Positions 45,814-54,661 of a stretch of DNA of 64,000 bases are shown one piece after another; within the stretch, counting starts at the first letter, position 1; every line of letters starts with the position of its first letter. A program made the translations under genes and the position numbers. The stretch comes from Allobosea robiniae (lineage in GTDB: Bacteria; Pseudomonadota; Alphaproteobacteria; Rhizobiales; Beijerinckiaceae). The DNA lies in assembly GCF_900102525.1 (NCBI RefSeq), contig NZ_FNBZ01000001.1, positions 992,001-1,056,000 of the forward strand, read 5' to 3'. Below the pieces are notes generated by a model. It had not been told where the DNA came from and made no database searches. It saw nothing but the letters and a program-made list of their open reading frames with translations.

Positions 45814-46749
45814 CTAGGTGTATTTGATGCGCGGATCGATCAGAGCGCAGAGCACGTCCACGATGATGTTCACGACGAGGAAGAAGAGCACGAGCAGCAG
45901 GATGCAGGCCTGGACGACGGGAATGTCGCGCAGCGACACACTGTCGACCAAGAGCGAGCCGATGCCCGGCCAGGCGAAAAGCTTCTCGATCACGACAGCG
46001 CCGCCCATGATCGAGCCGAATTGCAGCCCCAGCGTCGTCAGCACGATGACCATGGCGTTGCGCGCCACATGCCAGCGCATCACCCGGACCTCGCTGTTGC
46101 CCTTGGCGCGAGCGGTGCGAACGAAGTCCGCGTTCATGACCTCGAGCACGGCAGCGCGCGTCGTGCGGGCCAGCAATGCGAGCGGCGCCACGCCGAGTGC
46201 GACCGCCGGCAGTACGATGTAGCGCGGATTGCCGTCGCCATAGCCGAAGCTCGGAAACCAGCCGAGAACCAGCGCGAAGGCATACATCAGCATCAGCCCA
46301 AGCCAGAACTGCGGCAGGGACAGGCCCGACACGGCAACAAACATCGATTGCATGTCGAGCCAGCCACCCGGCTTCAGCGCGGCCAGGAAGCCAAGCGGAA
46401 TGCCCAGCGCGATGGCGAAGGCCATCGCGGCGATGGCCAGCTGAAGACTGGGCCAGATCCGCTCAAGCAGGGAATTGATCACCGGCTGGCGGGTGCGGAA
46501 CGAGGTGCCGAGATCGAGCGTCGCAAGCTTCCCGGCATATTTCACGAAGCGCACATAGACGGGCTCGTCGAGGCCGAACTGCTTGTTCATGCGCGCGACC
46601 TGCTCGGCATCGACAACCGAGCGGCCATCCGACATCTGGGTCGAGGCGAAGTCGCCGGGAATGACGCTGAACATCACGAAGACGAGCCCAGCGACCGCAA
46701 GCAGGATCGGGATGGCCTGCAGCAGACGGCGGAAGACATAGGGCAGCAT
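45814..46749 (-). CDS. ABC importer permease, DppB/OppB type (second importer)
   Basis: A 311-residue permease. MLPYVFRRLLQAIPILLAVAG opens the first helix, then FVMFSVIPGDFAS and LGTSFRTRQPVINSLLERIWPSL, as in OppB/DppB. The ATG at 46749 has AGGAG six bases upstream; a TTG two codons earlier is less likely. The gap to the binding-protein gene contains a palindromic repeat that may separate or attenuate the transcripts. Confidence 0.94.
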   Translation of the reverse strand: MLPYVFRRLLQAIPILLAVAGLVFVMFSVIPGDFASTQMSDGRSVVDAEQVARMNKQFGLDEPVYVRFVKYAGKLATLDLGTSFRTRQPVINSLLERIWPSLQLAIAAMAFAIALGIPLGFLAALKPGGWLDMQSMFVAVSGLSLPQFWLGLMLMYAFALVLGWFPSFGYGDGNPRYIVLPAVALGVAPLALLARTTRAAVLEVMNADFVRTARAKGNSEVRVMRWHVARNAMVIVLTTLGLQFGSIMGGAVVIEKLFAWPGIGSLLVDSVSLRDIPVVQACILLLVLFFLVVNIIVDVLCALIDPRIKYT

Positions 46750-46805
46750 GGTCAACTCCTGATCGCCGCCGCAGGGCGGACTCAGGTCAAGGCCCGAATG
46801 TCTCC

Positions 46806-46848
46806 GTCACCCCGGACGGGCGGCATGGCCGCACCGATCCGGGATGAC
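46806..46848. repeat. Palindromic intergenic repeat (dppB2-binding protein gap)
   Basis: GTCACCCCGGA (46806-46816) and TCCGGGATGAC (46838-46848) are inverted arms with one mismatch and a 21-base centre. Same family as the repeats near hutD. It lies in the 139-bp gap between permease and binding protein genes. Confidence 0.7.
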
Positions 46849-46888
46849 GGATGTCTTCGAGCTGGCGGAAACCTCCGCGGAGGCGCGC

Positions 46889-48484
46889 TTACTTCGCTGC
46901 GGGCGAAGACGCGTCGACCCAGAGATCCTCGTAACGCTGGAGCGCGAGCTCCGTAGCGTTCGCCTGCAGGCCATGCAGCCAGGGCTGATAGGCCATCACC
47001 GCCTTGTTGTAGTTGAAGAACCAGACGGGAGCCTCGTCCTGCAGCAGCGCATTGGCCTTCTTCATGAGCTCGATTTTCTTGCCGGCGTCCCTCTCGGCCG
47101 CGGCCTCCTCGAACAACTTGTCAAAAGCGGCGCTCTTGAAGGTGGTGTAGTTGCACGACGAGCGCGGCGTCGCCGAGTGGAAGCACTTCAGCGCGGTCAA
47201 CGGATCGGGGCCGGAGGTGTTCGACCAGATATAGGCCTGGAAGTCGCCCTTCGCGATGACGCCACCGAGCGCCGAGGTCTCGACCGGCTTGACCTTCACC
47301 TTGATGCCGACCTTGGCGAGCATGGGAATCGTCGCCTCGACGATCGGAATGCCCCAGCTCTCGTTCGGCGTCGCCGTCCATTCGAACTCGAAGCCATCGG
47401 GATAACCGGCCTCGGCCAGGAGCTTCTTGGCCTTCTCCGGGTCAAAGGCATAAGGCTTGGCGTTCTTGTCGAAGGCCGGGACCGAGCTCGGCAGCCAGCT
47501 CACCGCGCGATAGGCCTTGTCGCGAACGAGGCGCTTGATGATCAGGTCGCTGTCGATCGCGTAGTTGATCGCCTGGCGCACCCGCTTGTCGGAGAACGGC
47601 TTGAACTCCGGGTTCATGCCCATGTTGCGGGTGAAGACCTCCGCAACTTCCAGGATGCCCTTTGAAAGGTTCGGATCGGCCTTGTAGGCAACGTATTGGG
47701 TCGAGCCGAGGATCGAGACGTCGATCTCCTTGTTGCGGAAGGCGACGTCGCGCGCAGCCGCCTCGCCCATCGGCGAGATCACCAGCTTGTCGGCATAGGG
47801 CTTGCCGGGCTTGTAGTATTTCTCCCAGCGCTCGAAGACCATGCGCGAACCGGGCACATGCTCGACGAACTTGAACGGGCCGAGGCCGATCGGCTTGTTG
47901 AAGAAGTCCGGCTGCTGCGCTTCCTTGGCCGGCATGATCGCCGTGGTGGCAGCATAGAACAGGAAGCTGGGATCGGCCGGATCGGTCAGCGTCATCTCGA
48001 TGGTGAAATCATCGATCTTCTTGAGGCCGGAAATCTCCTTGGCCTCGCCCTTGCGGACGGCCTCGGCGCCCTTGATGCGCACGACGCGGCTCGCACCCGG
48101 ATAGTTCTTGGAACCATCGACAAGACGCGTGAACGACCAGATCACATCGTCGGCCGTCATCTTGCGGCCATTGTGGAAGAACGCGTCGTCGCGCAGCTTC
48201 AGCGTATGCGTCAGCCCGTCCGCCGAGGTGGTCATGCTCTTGACGAGCTCGGGCTCGGGCTTGCCGGCCTTCGAATCCCAGCGGAACAGCATGCTGTGCA
48301 GGGCGTAGCCGTAGATCTCGTCCTGGATCTGGTTCGAGACATGGCTGTCATTGCTGACGAAGGAGGCGCCATAGGGCGCCGTGAAGCGAATCGTTCCGCC
48401 GCGGCGCGGCTCCTGAGCCTGCGCCGAGATCGTAAAGGCTGCCAGCGTCAGCGCGGTGGCGAAGGCAAATTTCTTCAACAACAC
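46889..48484 (-). CDS. Periplasmic substrate-binding protein, SBP family 5 (second importer)
   Basis: A 531-residue exported binding protein. The signal peptide is MLLKKFAFATALTLAAFTISAQA-like (first codon GTG at 48484, with GGGAGG seven bases upstream). The mature part starts EPRRGGTIRFTAPYGASFVS; the family-5 signature DDAFFHNGRKMTADDVIWSFTRL is intact. It would deliver a ligand to the adjacent permeases. Genes for an amidohydrolase and an M81 peptidase upstream suggest a peptide- or amide-like ligand. The upstream 204-bp gap is without genes. Confidence 0.93.
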   Translation of the reverse strand: MLLKKFAFATALTLAAFTISAQAQEPRRGGTIRFTAPYGASFVSNDSHVSNQIQDEIYGYALHSMLFRWDSKAGKPEPELVKSMTTSADGLTHTLKLRDDAFFHNGRKMTADDVIWSFTRLVDGSKNYPGASRVVRIKGAEAVRKGEAKEISGLKKIDDFTIEMTLTDPADPSFLFYAATTAIMPAKEAQQPDFFNKPIGLGPFKFVEHVPGSRMVFERWEKYYKPGKPYADKLVISPMGEAAARDVAFRNKEIDVSILGSTQYVAYKADPNLSKGILEVAEVFTRNMGMNPEFKPFSDKRVRQAINYAIDSDLIIKRLVRDKAYRAVSWLPSSVPAFDKNAKPYAFDPEKAKKLLAEAGYPDGFEFEWTATPNESWGIPIVEATIPMLAKVGIKVKVKPVETSALGGVIAKGDFQAYIWSNTSGPDPLTALKCFHSATPRSSCNYTTFKSAAFDKLFEEAAAERDAGKKIELMKKANALLQDEAPVWFFNYNKAVMAYQPWLHGLQANATELALQRYEDLWVDASSPAAK

Positions 48485-48688
48485 GATTTTTCCTCCCGTT
48501 TCCCATCTGCTCCGGCTGATCCGGAGTTGTTTGTTTCAAGTGGAACCATAACGGCTTTGCCGCGCTTGTCTTCCCCCGCGCGGTCAAATTCCCCGAACAG
48601 CTCCGCGATTCACGGTGTCGCGGGGCTTTTCGGGATTCTCTTTCGCATTTTCTTCTCGCGAACCGGTCCTTTTCGCTCGAAAATGCGC

Positions 48689-50305
48689 TCAACGCTCGTA
48701 GACGACCTCGCCGCCGAGAATGGTGAGATCGCAGCGCGTGTCGCCCAGGATAGCGGCCGGATCGGCTGTCAGCAGATCGCGCGAGAACACCGCGACATCG
48801 GCCAGGAAACCCGGCGCGAGACGACCCTTCACGTTCTCCTGCTTCTGCGAGAAGGCGCCAAACTCGGTATAGGCCTGCAAGGCCTCCTCGATCGACACGC
48901 GCTGACGCTCGTCCATCACCGTGCCCTTCCAGGTCTGGCGGGTCAGCATGGTGTGGAAATTCGGGAAGGGGTTGGGGTCGCAGACCGGCGCGTCGCTGCC
49001 CGTCGCCGGCTTCAGGCCGAGATCGAACCAGGTCCGGAAGGGATAGCTCGGCAGCGCCCGCTCCGGCCCGAGCACCTTCACATAGGCATCGCCGAAATCA
49101 TGGATGAAGACCTGCTGCGGACAGGGATAGATGCCGGCCTTGACCATGCGCTCGTGCTGCTCGGGGGTCGAGAAGCCGCAATGCTCGATACGGTGGCGAC
49201 GGTCCGGGTCGGGGTAGGCGGCGAGCGCCTTCTCATAGGCGGTGATGAGCTGCTCGATCGCGGCATCGCCGATGGCGTGGCAGGCGAGCTGGTAACCCTT
49301 CTTGTGGGCATCGAGCACCATGCGTTCGAGCTCGGCATCCTCCCACATCCAGACGCCGGTGGTCTTGTCCTCGCCGAGATAGGGCTCGGTCATCCAGGCG
49401 GTGCGGCCGCCGGCCGAACCGTCGAGGAAGAGCTTGACCGCGCCGATCATCAGCATCTCGTCGCCGGTCCCGGAGATCAGCCCGGCGTCGTAGCAATCAG
49501 GCACGATCGAGCGGCCGTCATCGCCGAGCAGGGTCAGCCAGGTGCGGACCGGCAGGCGGCCGTCGCGCTTGGCGCGGTGATAGGCCGCGATCTCGCGGAA
49601 GCCGCCCTTCTGGCCGACGGCGGCATCCATGCAGCTGGTGATGCCGAGCGAGAGCAGATACTGCCCGCCGCGCTCGATACCGGCGATGATGTCCTCTTCG
49701 GTGGCTGCCGGAATCGCGGCCTGGACCGGAGCGCGGGCGTTCTCGGCGAGCAGGCCGGTCAGGCGGCCGTTCTGCTGCTCGATCAGGCCGCCCTGCGGCG
49801 TCGGCGACGTCTCGTCGATGCCGCCGAGGCGCAGCGCTTCCGAGTTGCAGATCGCGATATGGCCGCAGGCGCGCACCAGCATCACCGGATTGTTCGGCGC
49901 GGCGCGGTCGAGTTCTTCGCGATAGGGGTGACGGCCGGTGTCGAGCTTGGTCTGGTCATAGCCGCGCGAGAGGATCCATTCGCCGGGCTTCGACTGTGCG
50001 GCACGGGCCGCGATGGCGCCGAGAAGGGCATCGAGCGTCGGCGCGCTCTCCGGCTTGGAATCGACCCAGCCCATGGTCATGCCGAGCGAGACCAGATGCA
50101 GGTGCGAGTCGTTCAGACCCGGCGTCGCGAGCCGGCCCTTAAGGTCGATGACGCGGGTCTTCGGCCCGATCAGCGGCTTGATCTCGGCATCGCTGCCGGC
50201 GGCCAGGACCTTGTCGCGGAAGATCGCCAGCGCCTCGACGACGCCTTCCTCGCGCCCGCACCAGATCGGCCCGTTGCGCAATACGATATCGGCCTGAATC
50301 GCCAT
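48689..50305 (-). CDS. YtcJ-like metal-dependent amidohydrolase
   Basis: A 538-residue amidohydrolase-3/YtcJ-family protein. Metal-binding HLH at His68 and His70 (NDSHLHL), CHAIGDAAI and RIEHCGF near residues 340 and 375, and GSDAPVC near the C-terminal part are present. GAGGAG precedes the ATG. The family hydrolyses diverse C-N bonds in exported or cytoplasmic compounds; no signal peptide is seen, so it is cytoplasmic. It stands between the M81 gene (46 bp upstream) and the binding-protein gene (204 bp downstream) of the second importer. Substrate unknown. Confidence 0.9.
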   Translation of the reverse strand: MAIQADIVLRNGPIWCGREEGVVEALAIFRDKVLAAGSDAEIKPLIGPKTRVIDLKGRLATPGLNDSHLHLVSLGMTMGWVDSKPESAPTLDALLGAIAARAAQSKPGEWILSRGYDQTKLDTGRHPYREELDRAAPNNPVMLVRACGHIAICNSEALRLGGIDETSPTPQGGLIEQQNGRLTGLLAENARAPVQAAIPAATEEDIIAGIERGGQYLLSLGITSCMDAAVGQKGGFREIAAYHRAKRDGRLPVRTWLTLLGDDGRSIVPDCYDAGLISGTGDEMLMIGAVKLFLDGSAGGRTAWMTEPYLGEDKTTGVWMWEDAELERMVLDAHKKGYQLACHAIGDAAIEQLITAYEKALAAYPDPDRRHRIEHCGFSTPEQHERMVKAGIYPCPQQVFIHDFGDAYVKVLGPERALPSYPFRTWFDLGLKPATGSDAPVCDPNPFPNFHTMLTRQTWKGTVMDERQRVSIEEALQAYTEFGAFSQKQENVKGRLAPGFLADVAVFSRDLLTADPAAILGDTRCDLTILGGEVVYER

Positions 50306-50351
50306 GGTGTTCTCCTCAAATCAAGTCGTCGCCGACGCCTGCGCGCGGCGG

Positions 50352-51833
50352 TCAGATATCGTCGAGCGGGAAGATCGGACGGCGGACCTTCTTGTAGGGC
50401 CGCTCCTTGAAGTTGCGCGTCGAGAGTGCGCCGGTATCGACCTCCAGCACTTCGCGCGCGATCGGCTGGAAGGCGGCGCGGAAATGCTGCATCGACTTGA
50501 CGATCACCGTCGATTTCCGGGTCGGATCGACGCCGAGCGAGGTGAACTGCGCGAGATCGGTCGCCTGGCCGTTATGGGTGATGACGATGATCTCGACATC
50601 GTCGACGCGCAGCAGGGCCGAGAGCCCGTAATTACGCCAGACGCCGCCGGCCATCGGGCCATGGCAGAGGAAATAGCCGTCGGTGATCGCGACCACGTGA
50701 GCGTCGAGATCGAGCGGCGCGCCGCCCATGGTCGGATCGACCTTGCCGCCGAGCTTGATCCGGCCGCGCTTGCCGACGCCGATCGCCTGGGCGGCGAGCA
50801 CAGCCTCGGGGTCGTTGATCGCATGGAAGCCGACATTCTTCAGCCCGGCATCGAGGACCGCGCGCAGCAGGTTGGTGGCGTCGCCATAGGCGCCGGAGCC
50901 GGGATTGTCCGAGTAATCCGAGATCACCACAGGCTTGTAGCCGGGCTTTCCGGTATCGGCCTCGCCGGCCTTGGCGCGGGCCATGGCCTCGGCCAAGGGC
51001 GTGAAATGGATCGAGGAGAAGCGGCGCTGCTCCCAGGCGTAATCCATCAATTCTTCGGCGATGGTTTGCGCCTTGCCGCGATCATCGGCCGTGACCGCGA
51101 TCGAGGGGCCGATATCGTGGACATCCGCCGAGGAGAAGCCGGCCTGGACGCTGACGACGAGCGCATCGCCCGAGGCTTCCAGCGCGTCGCCACGGCGCAG
51201 CAGTTCGAGGAAAGGCGGCGAAGTAGTGCGCCCGCCGTCGAGCGCGTAAAGGATCGGACGCCGGGCGAGCGCGACCTTGGGCTTGATCTTGCCCTTCAGC
51301 GCGCGCTGCAGCAGCTCCGCCGCCTGCCAGGTCCGCTCGTATTGGTCGATATGCGGATAGGTGCGGTAGGAGATCAGCGCATTGGCGTTGTCGGCCATAG
51401 CTTGCGTCACCGTCGCATGCAGGTCGAGCACGGCGACGACCGGAATGTCCGGGCCGATGCGCTTGCGCAGCCGCGCCAGCAACTCGCCCTCGCCGTCATC
51501 CGAGCTTTCGGTCGACATCGCGCCGTGCAGATGCAGCAGCACGCCGTCAACGCCCGGAGCGGCATCGCAGATCTGGCCGGCGAACAGATCGAAGGCGGCA
51601 TCGGTGACGCGGCCGGATGGATTGGCGCCGGTCACCAGCGGGTGGACCAGGCTCCAGCCGAACTTGTCGGCCGCCTCGAAGGCCGCGCCCATCGAAGTGC
51701 GTGTGCCGCGGAAGGCGCCCGGGATTTCATTGTCGCGATAGGCGCCATGCGCCCTGAAGGTGGCTTCGTCCGTGAGCTGAACACTGAAGGTGTTCGTCTC
51801 ATGCATGAACTCGGCGATCAAAACGCGCGGCAC
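50352..51833 (-). CDS. M81-family metallopeptidase (MlrC-like)
   Basis: A roughly 493-residue metallopeptidase family M81 (microcystinase C, MlrC) protein. His11 and Glu12 in IAEFMHETNTFS, the DLHATVT segment and the C-terminal SVQAGFSSADVHDIGPS region carry the likely metal ligands. I set the start at the GTG of 51833, where GGGGAG lies six bases upstream; ATG codons at 51839 and 51851 are alternatives. MlrC cleaves small linear peptides; here it may process the ligand brought in by the importer. First gene of the leftward unit. Confidence 0.9.
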   Translation of the reverse strand: MPRVLIAEFMHETNTFSVQLTDEATFRAHGAYRDNEIPGAFRGTRTSMGAAFEAADKFGWSLVHPLVTGANPSGRVTDAAFDLFAGQICDAAPGVDGVLLHLHGAMSTESSDDGEGELLARLRKRIGPDIPVVAVLDLHATVTQAMADNANALISYRTYPHIDQYERTWQAAELLQRALKGKIKPKVALARRPILYALDGGRTTSPPFLELLRRGDALEASGDALVVSVQAGFSSADVHDIGPSIAVTADDRGKAQTIAEELMDYAWEQRRFSSIHFTPLAEAMARAKAGEADTGKPGYKPVVISDYSDNPGSGAYGDATNLLRAVLDAGLKNVGFHAINDPEAVLAAQAIGVGKRGRIKLGGKVDPTMGGAPLDLDAHVVAITDGYFLCHGPMAGGVWRNYGLSALLRVDDVEIIVITHNGQATDLAQFTSLGVDPTRKSTVIVKSMQHFRAAFQPIAREVLEVDTGALSTRNFKERPYKKVRRPIFPLDDI

Positions 51834-52026
51834 CGTCATCTCCCCAAACATATCGTTCAATTTTTTTGACAGTCTTGGCGAGCCAACTCGGGATTTGCCA
51901 CTGTTTTTCGCGCATGCATCCCCAGAAACCTGCGCGCTTGTCGAAATGTGGTGAATATGCTCGACTGAGCGGAACCAACTGGCCAATGGCGCCGTTTTCG
52001 CAGCGGCCCCCCGCGAGCGCCCGCCC

Positions 52027-53049
52027 ATGCCGGTTTCCCCGCAGGCTAAACGCCTTTCCGCCGTGACACGACTGCGGCGCGTTTCGTCAGATGAACTCAC
52101 GATCCGTCGCGTTCGCCACGGCCGCTCCTTCGGCTACCGGGACGCGGAGGGCGGCAAGGTCAGCGACGAGGCCACCCTCGCCCGCATCCGCTCACTGGCC
52201 ATTCCCCCGGCTTATGAGGATGTCCGCATCGCGGCCGATCCGCGCGCCCATCTCCAGGCGATCGGCCATGACGAGGCCGGCCGCATCCAGCATCGCTACC
52301 ATCCGGACTGGGAGAAGGTGCGGGAACGGCGCAAGCTCAAGCGGCTCGCCCGGCTGATCGAGGCGCTGCCGAAGCTGCGGGCGCGCATCGCAACCGATGT
52401 CAAGGCGCGGACTCTGTCGCGCGACAAGGCACTGGCCTGCGCGGCCGCGATCATCGATCGCTGCCATCTGCGCGTCGGTAACGAGACCTACGCCAAGGAA
52501 AACGGCAGCCACGGCACATCGACGCTGCTCAAGCGACACGTCACGCTGACGGGCACTCGGGTCGCGCTGCATTTCCGTGGCAAGAGCGGCAAGGACATCT
52601 CCTGCGCCATCGACGATGCGCCACTGGCCCGCGCAATCACCCGGATCACCACCCTGCCCGGCCGCCGGCTGCTGCAGTATCGCGGCGAAGACGGCTCCGT
52701 CGCATCGATCCACGCGGCCGAGATCAACACCTATCTCAAGCGCGCCTGCGGCCTGCCCGTCAGCAGCAAGGATCTGCGCATGCTCGCCGCCAATGCCGCC
52801 GCGGCCGAACTTCTCTTGGCTGGTGAGGCGGTGGCGAGCGAGGCTGGCCGCAAGCGCCAGCTCGCGGACATCATGCGCGCCATCTCGGAGAAGCTGGTCA
52901 ACACGCCGGCGGTCGTGCGCAAGAGCTATGTCCACGCGATCGTCATCGATGCCTATGCCAGCGGCCGCTTGCAGAAGAGCTACGCGAAGGCGCGCGCCAA
53001 GGCCGGCTGCTCGCGGATCGAACGCGCTCTGGGGCTGCTCGCCGCCTGA
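52027..53049 (+). CDS. Type IB DNA topoisomerase (poxvirus-like)
   Basis: A 340-residue topoisomerase IB that relaxes supercoils through a 3'-phosphotyrosyl intermediate. The catalytic Tyr is Tyr301 (RKSYVHAIVID); other active-site residues are in LRVGNETYA (Arg149), FRGKSGKD (Lys186) and KDLRMLAA (Arg251). The N-terminal domain TIRRVRHGRSFGYRDAEG is the usual poxvirus-like part. The ribosome-binding site at the ATG is weak. It is divergent from the M81 gene and followed by two small genes. Confidence 0.92.
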   Translation: MPVSPQAKRLSAVTRLRRVSSDELTIRRVRHGRSFGYRDAEGGKVSDEATLARIRSLAIPPAYEDVRIAADPRAHLQAIGHDEAGRIQHRYHPDWEKVRERRKLKRLARLIEALPKLRARIATDVKARTLSRDKALACAAAIIDRCHLRVGNETYAKENGSHGTSTLLKRHVTLTGTRVALHFRGKSGKDISCAIDDAPLARAITRITTLPGRRLLQYRGEDGSVASIHAAEINTYLKRACGLPVSSKDLRMLAANAAAAELLLAGEAVASEAGRKRQLADIMRAISEKLVNTPAVVRKSYVHAIVIDAYASGRLQKSYAKARAKAGCSRIERALGLLAA

Positions 53050-53113
53050 AGCTCGGGGGAACAATGCCACCCTTCAGAGCTTGGTCCTGAAAGCCTTTTC
53101 AGAGGAGACCGCC

Positions 53114-53407
53114 ATGGCCCAGCCCGACAGGAAGCGCGAGAATCCCGCCCTGCTCGAGGACGAACGCAAGCCCGCGAACGCCGGTCAGGCCGCCGCCGAG
53201 ACCGACCCCAGCGAGAGCCAGCGTGTCAGCGACCGCACCAACATCCATGATGCGGGGAGCGATGCCAACGACACGCCGGATGGGCTGACGGAAGCGGAAG
53301 AGGCCGTGCGGCAGGCGGCGGAGGACGTGCCCGTCGGCAGGCCGCTACGCGGCAAGACCGAGGCGATCCCGGTCTTCGATCGCGGCTCGCTTCCGCCCAA
53401 GGCCTGA
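53114..53407 (+). CDS. Small hydrophilic protein of unknown function
   Basis: A 97-residue protein, highly hydrophilic and rich in Asp, Glu, Pro and Ala (MAQPDRKRENPALLEDERKP), with no hydrophobic core; likely disordered. GAGGAG lies six bases before the ATG. It is 64 bp downstream of the topoisomerase gene and 18 bp upstream of the small membrane-protein gene. No known domain was recognised. Confidence 0.65.
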   Translation: MAQPDRKRENPALLEDERKPANAGQAAAETDPSESQRVSDRTNIHDAGSDANDTPDGLTEAEEAVRQAAEDVPVGRPLRGKTEAIPVFDRGSLPPKA

Positions 53408-53425
53408 GCCGGGGAGGACAAACCC

Positions 53426-53575
53426 ATGACCGGCGATTGGAGCTTTCTCATCTGGATTGTCCTGATCGCCGTGCCGATCGGGATTGTCCTTGCAACCTTC
53501 TGGGCGCGCTCGCGCGGCCCTGGGGAGGCGATGCTGGGCAAGCCCAGCGTCGACGACCCGCGCGATCCAATCTAG
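53426..53575 (+). CDS. Very small single-pass membrane protein
   Basis: A 49-residue protein. MTGDWSFLIW then a hydrophobic helix (IVLIAVPIGIVLATFWA), followed by a charged tail RSRGPGEAMLGKPSVDDPRD. A strong GGGGAGG lies eight bases before the ATG, 18 bp after the preceding small gene, so both are probably co-translated from one message. It is too short for most automatic gene callers. No function known. Confidence 0.7.
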   Translation: MTGDWSFLIWIVLIAVPIGIVLATFWARSRGPGEAMLGKPSVDDPRDPI

Positions 53576-53617
53576 CGAGCCCCTCGAACCGAGGTGCCAC
53601 GCTCAGGATAGCGGCGC

Positions 53618-54556
53618 CTACAACGACTTGAAGCTCGGATAGTGCCCGCGGTAGCTCTTCTCGAGGATCGCGACGCCGCCCCGCTCCTTCAGGATCTGCG
53701 CAACAGCGAGGCCGAGTTCCCGTGCCTGTTCCGGTGCCGCGCTCTGATCGGCGACGACGCGCTCCGTGCCTTCGATCGAAGTCACCTGCGCATGCAGCGT
53801 CAGGCGGCCGTCCTGCCATGTCACGCAGGCGCCGACCGGCAGGCTGCAGCCGGCCCCGAGCGCATGCATCATCTCGCGCTCGGCCTCGGCCTCGGCACGG
53901 GCCTGCGGACACTCGATCGCCTTCAGCACCTCGATCACCGCCGCATCCTCGGCGCGGGCCTCGAGCCCGAGCGCGCCCTGGCCGACCGCATAGGGGAACA
54001 GGGACGGCGCAAGCGCCTCCGAAGAGGCTTCGTCCATGCCCAGCCGGCGCAGTCCGGCTTGCGCCAGGATGACCGCGTCGAGCGCATCCTCGCCGCCGAT
54101 CTTGGCCAGGCGAGGGCCGACATTGCCGCGGATCGGCACGACGGTGACGTCAGGCCGGAGGTTCAGGATCTGGGCGCGGCGGCGAAGCGAGCCCGTGCCG
54201 ACGCGAGCGCCCTGGCGCAGCGTGGCCATGGTCGCGCCGCAGAGCGCATCGCGCGGGTCCTCACGCGGCGGCACCGAGGCGAGAACGAGGCCTTCATGCA
54301 AGGTGGTCGGCAGGTCCTTCAGCGAATGGACGACGAAATCGACCTCGCGCTTCACAAGTTGCTGCTCATGCTCGACGGCGAAGACGCCGACCATGCCGAA
54401 CTGGTGGAACTCGGAGACGCGGTCGCGGTCGGCGATGGTGGCGATCTGGCAGAGGGTGAATTCCGCTTGCGGGAATTTCTCCCGGATCAGGCCCATGACG
54501 TGGTTGGTCTGGGCCATCGCCAACGGGCTGCGGCGCGTGCCGATCCTCAGATGCAT
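53618..54556 (-). CDS. hemC: Hydroxymethylbilane synthase (porphobilinogen deaminase)
   Basis: Makes hydroxymethylbilane from four porphobilinogens in heme synthesis. A 312-residue protein, normal length. The dipyrromethane cofactor attaches at Cys237 (LGAGCSLPVGA). Other landmarks: MHLRIGTRRSPLAMAQ at the N-terminus, VHSLKDLPTTLHEGL and RGNVGPRLAKI. The stop is close to the small genes transcribed toward it. The ribosome-binding site is ordinary. Heme genes around it are not in this window. Confidence 0.96.
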   Translation of the reverse strand: MHLRIGTRRSPLAMAQTNHVMGLIREKFPQAEFTLCQIATIADRDRVSEFHQFGMVGVFAVEHEQQLVKREVDFVVHSLKDLPTTLHEGLVLASVPPREDPRDALCGATMATLRQGARVGTGSLRRRAQILNLRPDVTVVPIRGNVGPRLAKIGGEDALDAVILAQAGLRRLGMDEASSEALAPSLFPYAVGQGALGLEARAEDAAVIEVLKAIECPQARAEAEAEREMMHALGAGCSLPVGACVTWQDGRLTLHAQVTSIEGTERVVADQSAAPEQARELGLAVAQILKERGGVAILEKSYRGHYPSFKSL

Positions 54557-54661
54557 GATCTCAAAACTTTCGGTCCTGTCCGGCCGGGCCGGTTATTGCC
54601 GCGGTCTATATCAGGGGGGCGCCGGGCTGACGAGTGCGGCACATGCCCATACTGCTCTGGA

